Source: Micromonospora rifamycinica (GTDB lineage Bacteria; Actinomycetota; Actinomycetes; Mycobacteriales; Micromonosporaceae). Taken from it: a stretch of 64,000 nucleotides of DNA. The notes under the pieces are model-generated. The model saw only the letters and a list, made by a program, of their open reading frames with translations. It did no database searches and had not been told where the DNA came from. The stretch lies in NCBI RefSeq assembly GCF_900090265.1, contig NZ_LT607752.1:1178001-1242000 (forward strand), written 5' to 3'. Positions within the stretch are counted from its first letter, which is position 1, and every line of letters starts with the position of its first letter. Below are positions 62,781-64,000 of this stretch, piece after piece. Both the position numbers and the translations under genes were made by a program.

Positions 62781-63928
62781 CGGGACAGCTCCGGCACCTC
62801 GACCCGGCGGCCCTCGCGGGCCGAGCGCAGGCCCAGTTCGGCGAGTTGCACGCCGCGCGCCCCGGCCAGGAAGTCCCAGCTGAACGGGGCGCCGGTGACG
62901 ACGTGCCGTAGGAACGCCTCCCACTGGGCCTTGAAGCCGTTGTCGAACTCCTCGTTGTCGGGCACCTCGGTCCACTGTGCCCGGAAGTCCTCGGTGGTGG
63001 GCAGGTCCGGGTTCCAGACCGGCATCGGGGTGACCGCCCGGTGCTGCACCCGGCAGCGGCGCAGTCCGGCGACGGCGCTGCCCTCGGTGCCGTCGACGTG
63101 GAACTCGACGAGTTCATCGCGGTGCACCCGGGTGGTCCAGGACGAGTTGAGCGCCGCGACCACCCCGCCGTCGAGTTCGAAGATGCCGTACGCGGCGTCG
63201 TCGGCGGTGGCCCGGTAGGGCCGGCCGGCCTCGTCGACCCGCTGCGGCACGTGGGTGGCGGCGACGCAGGTGACCGCCCGGACCGGGGCGAACAACTCCT
63301 CCAGCACGTACTGCCAGTGCGGGAACATGTCCATCACGATGCCGCCGCCGTCCTCGGCGCGGTAGTTCCACGACGGCCGCTGGGCGGGCTGCCAGTCGCC
63401 CTCGAAGACCCAGTAGCCGAACTCGCCGCGGACGGACAGGATGCGGCCGAAGAAGCCGCCGTCGATGAGCCGCTTGAGCTTGCGCAGCCCGGGCAGGAAG
63501 AGCTTGTCCTGCACGACACCGGTGCGGATGCCTGCGGCGTCGGCGGCCCGGACCAGTTCCAGTGCGGCGGCGCTGGACTCGGCGAGCGGCTTCTCGGTGT
63601 AGACGTGCTTGCCGGCCTCGATGGCCTGGCGGATCGCCTTCTCCCGCTGCTGGGTCACCTGGGCGTCGAAGTAGATCTCGGCGTCGTCGCGGGCCAGGGC
63701 GGCGGCGAGGTCGGTGGTCCAGTCGGTGAGGCCGTGCCGTTCCGCGACCGCCCGCAGCCGGGTCTCGTCCCGGCCGACCAGGATCGGCTCGGGCCAGATC
63801 CGGGTGCCGTCGCCGAGCGCCAGGCCGCCCTGCTCGCGGAGGGCGAGCAGGGAGCGGACCAGGTGCTGGCGGTAGCCCATCCGACCGGTGACGCCGTTGA
63901 CGATGATGCCGATCGACCTTCGGGTCAT
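62777..63928 (-). CDS. Gfo/Idh/MocA-family oxidoreductase
   Basis: A 383-aa NAD(P)-dependent dehydrogenase. The Rossmann fold opens with GIIVNGVTGRMGYRQH (a variant GxxGxxG), and the EKP motif is in HVYTEKPLAES (about residue 125). The C-terminal domain carries HWQYVLEELFAPVRAV, a catalytic-site-like segment. It likely oxidises a sugar or inositol as the first step of the operon. ATG at 63928 with an AAGGGGAAG ribosome-binding site; the open frame to 63997 crosses the operator and is not used. Confidence 0.9.
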   Translation of the reverse strand: MTRRSIGIIVNGVTGRMGYRQHLVRSLLALREQGGLALGDGTRIWPEPILVGRDETRLRAVAERHGLTDWTTDLAAALARDDAEIYFDAQVTQQREKAIRQAIEAGKHVYTEKPLAESSAAALELVRAADAAGIRTGVVQDKLFLPGLRKLKRLIDGGFFGRILSVRGEFGYWVFEGDWQPAQRPSWNYRAEDGGGIVMDMFPHWQYVLEELFAPVRAVTCVAATHVPQRVDEAGRPYRATADDAAYGIFELDGGVVAALNSSWTTRVHRDELVEFHVDGTEGSAVAGLRRCRVQHRAVTPMPVWNPDLPTTEDFRAQWTEVPDNEEFDNGFKAQWEAFLRHVVTGAPFSWDFLAGARGVQLAELGLRSAREGRRVEVPELSR

Positions 63929-63956
63929 GGTCGTTCTTCCCCTTCTGCCACACGTG

Positions 63957-63970
63957 GGTAAGCGCTTTCC
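63957..63970. promoter_or_regulatory. LacI/GalR-type operator-like palindrome
   Basis: GGTAAGCGCTTTCC is a 14-bp near-perfect palindrome around GC, of the form bound by LacI-family sugar repressors. It lies 29 bp upstream of the dehydrogenase start, in promoter position. The regulator gene is not in the window. Confidence 0.6.
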
Positions 63971-64000
63971 TAGCAGCCTAGGTGGCAGCCCGACCACGGG

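Overview
The window reads as chromosome from a very high-GC filamentous actinomycete, most likely a member of the Micromonosporaceae (Micromonospora-like). The evidence is GC-saturated third codon positions, many GTG starts, operons joined by 1-nt and 4-nt overlaps, typical actinomycete families (SARP, LAL-type LuxR, type II PKS, DUF5995) and a cobalamin operon with a B12 riboswitch. I found no rRNA, tRNA, phage, insertion sequence or CRISPR array. The genus is an inference.

Region 1 (228-929) is a lone SGNH hydrolase gene. Region 2 (about 1110-19886) is a compact, unusual type II polyketide-like biosynthetic cluster, nearly all on the minus strand. Transcribed from about 18.2 kb downwards, it encodes: an acyl carrier protein (ACP) fused to an aromatase/cyclase; a cupin; a KS-alpha/chain-length-factor (CLF) pair; an acyl-adenylating enzyme; two free ACPs; a ketosynthase whose first catalytic His is Asn; a truncated KS-like partner; a second acyl-adenylating enzyme; a complete FabF-like ketosynthase; a 4-hydroxymandelate synthase homologue; a PhyH-type Fe/2-oxoglutarate oxygenase; a DUF3050 (heme-oxygenase-like) protein; stand-alone E1-alpha and E1-beta of a 2-oxoacid dehydrogenase; and an ATP-grasp ligase. 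A SARP activator and a TcmI-like cyclase run divergently. The core (cupin, KS, CLF, ACP, aromatase, TcmI-like cyclase) resembles spore-pigment PKS sets. The extra genes suggest that a tyrosine-derived aryl acid is made and loaded as a starter or side group. That pathway is inferred. I see no ketoreductase, malonyl transferase, phosphopantetheinyl transferase or exporter.

Region 3 (about 20.1-32.2 kb) is mixed: a membrane-anchored helix-hairpin-helix protein, a small membrane protein, an APC permease, small hypothetical proteins, an APH-fold kinase, a DUF5995 protein, a 999-aa LAL regulator, and a divergent class III cyclase/ATPase-like protein with a degenerate P-loop. Region 4 (32.2-37.9 kb) is a complete dipeptide/nickel-type ABC importer operon. 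A PaaI-type thioesterase and a pair of CrcB fluoride channels follow.

Region 5 (40.1-56.5 kb) is a cobalamin operon on the minus strand. Behind a cobalamin riboswitch it reads cobN, a ChlI/ChlD-type chelatase subunit, cobO, cobB, cobI, cobM, cbiD, cobL, a cbiG-cobJ fusion, ferredoxin, cobH and cbiX. It carries both early (CbiX) and late (CobN) cobalt-insertion enzymes. Between cobN and the chelatase subunit a 59-bp segment is tandemly repeated, so that each copy makes a 20-codon mini-ORF joined to the next by a GTGA overlap. Region 6 (56.7-64 kb) holds a small hypothetical gene, an aldo/keto reductase, an MFS transporter, a FUSC protein, and a three-gene catabolic operon (Gfo/Idh/MocA, DUF993, sugar isomerase) headed by a LacI-type operator-like palindrome.

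Two non-genic themes recur. Short tandem repeats sit at gene ends, several of them duplicating the stop-codon region. A GATCAAGAGG inverted-repeat element sits in two convergent intergenic gaps, probably acting as a bidirectional terminator.
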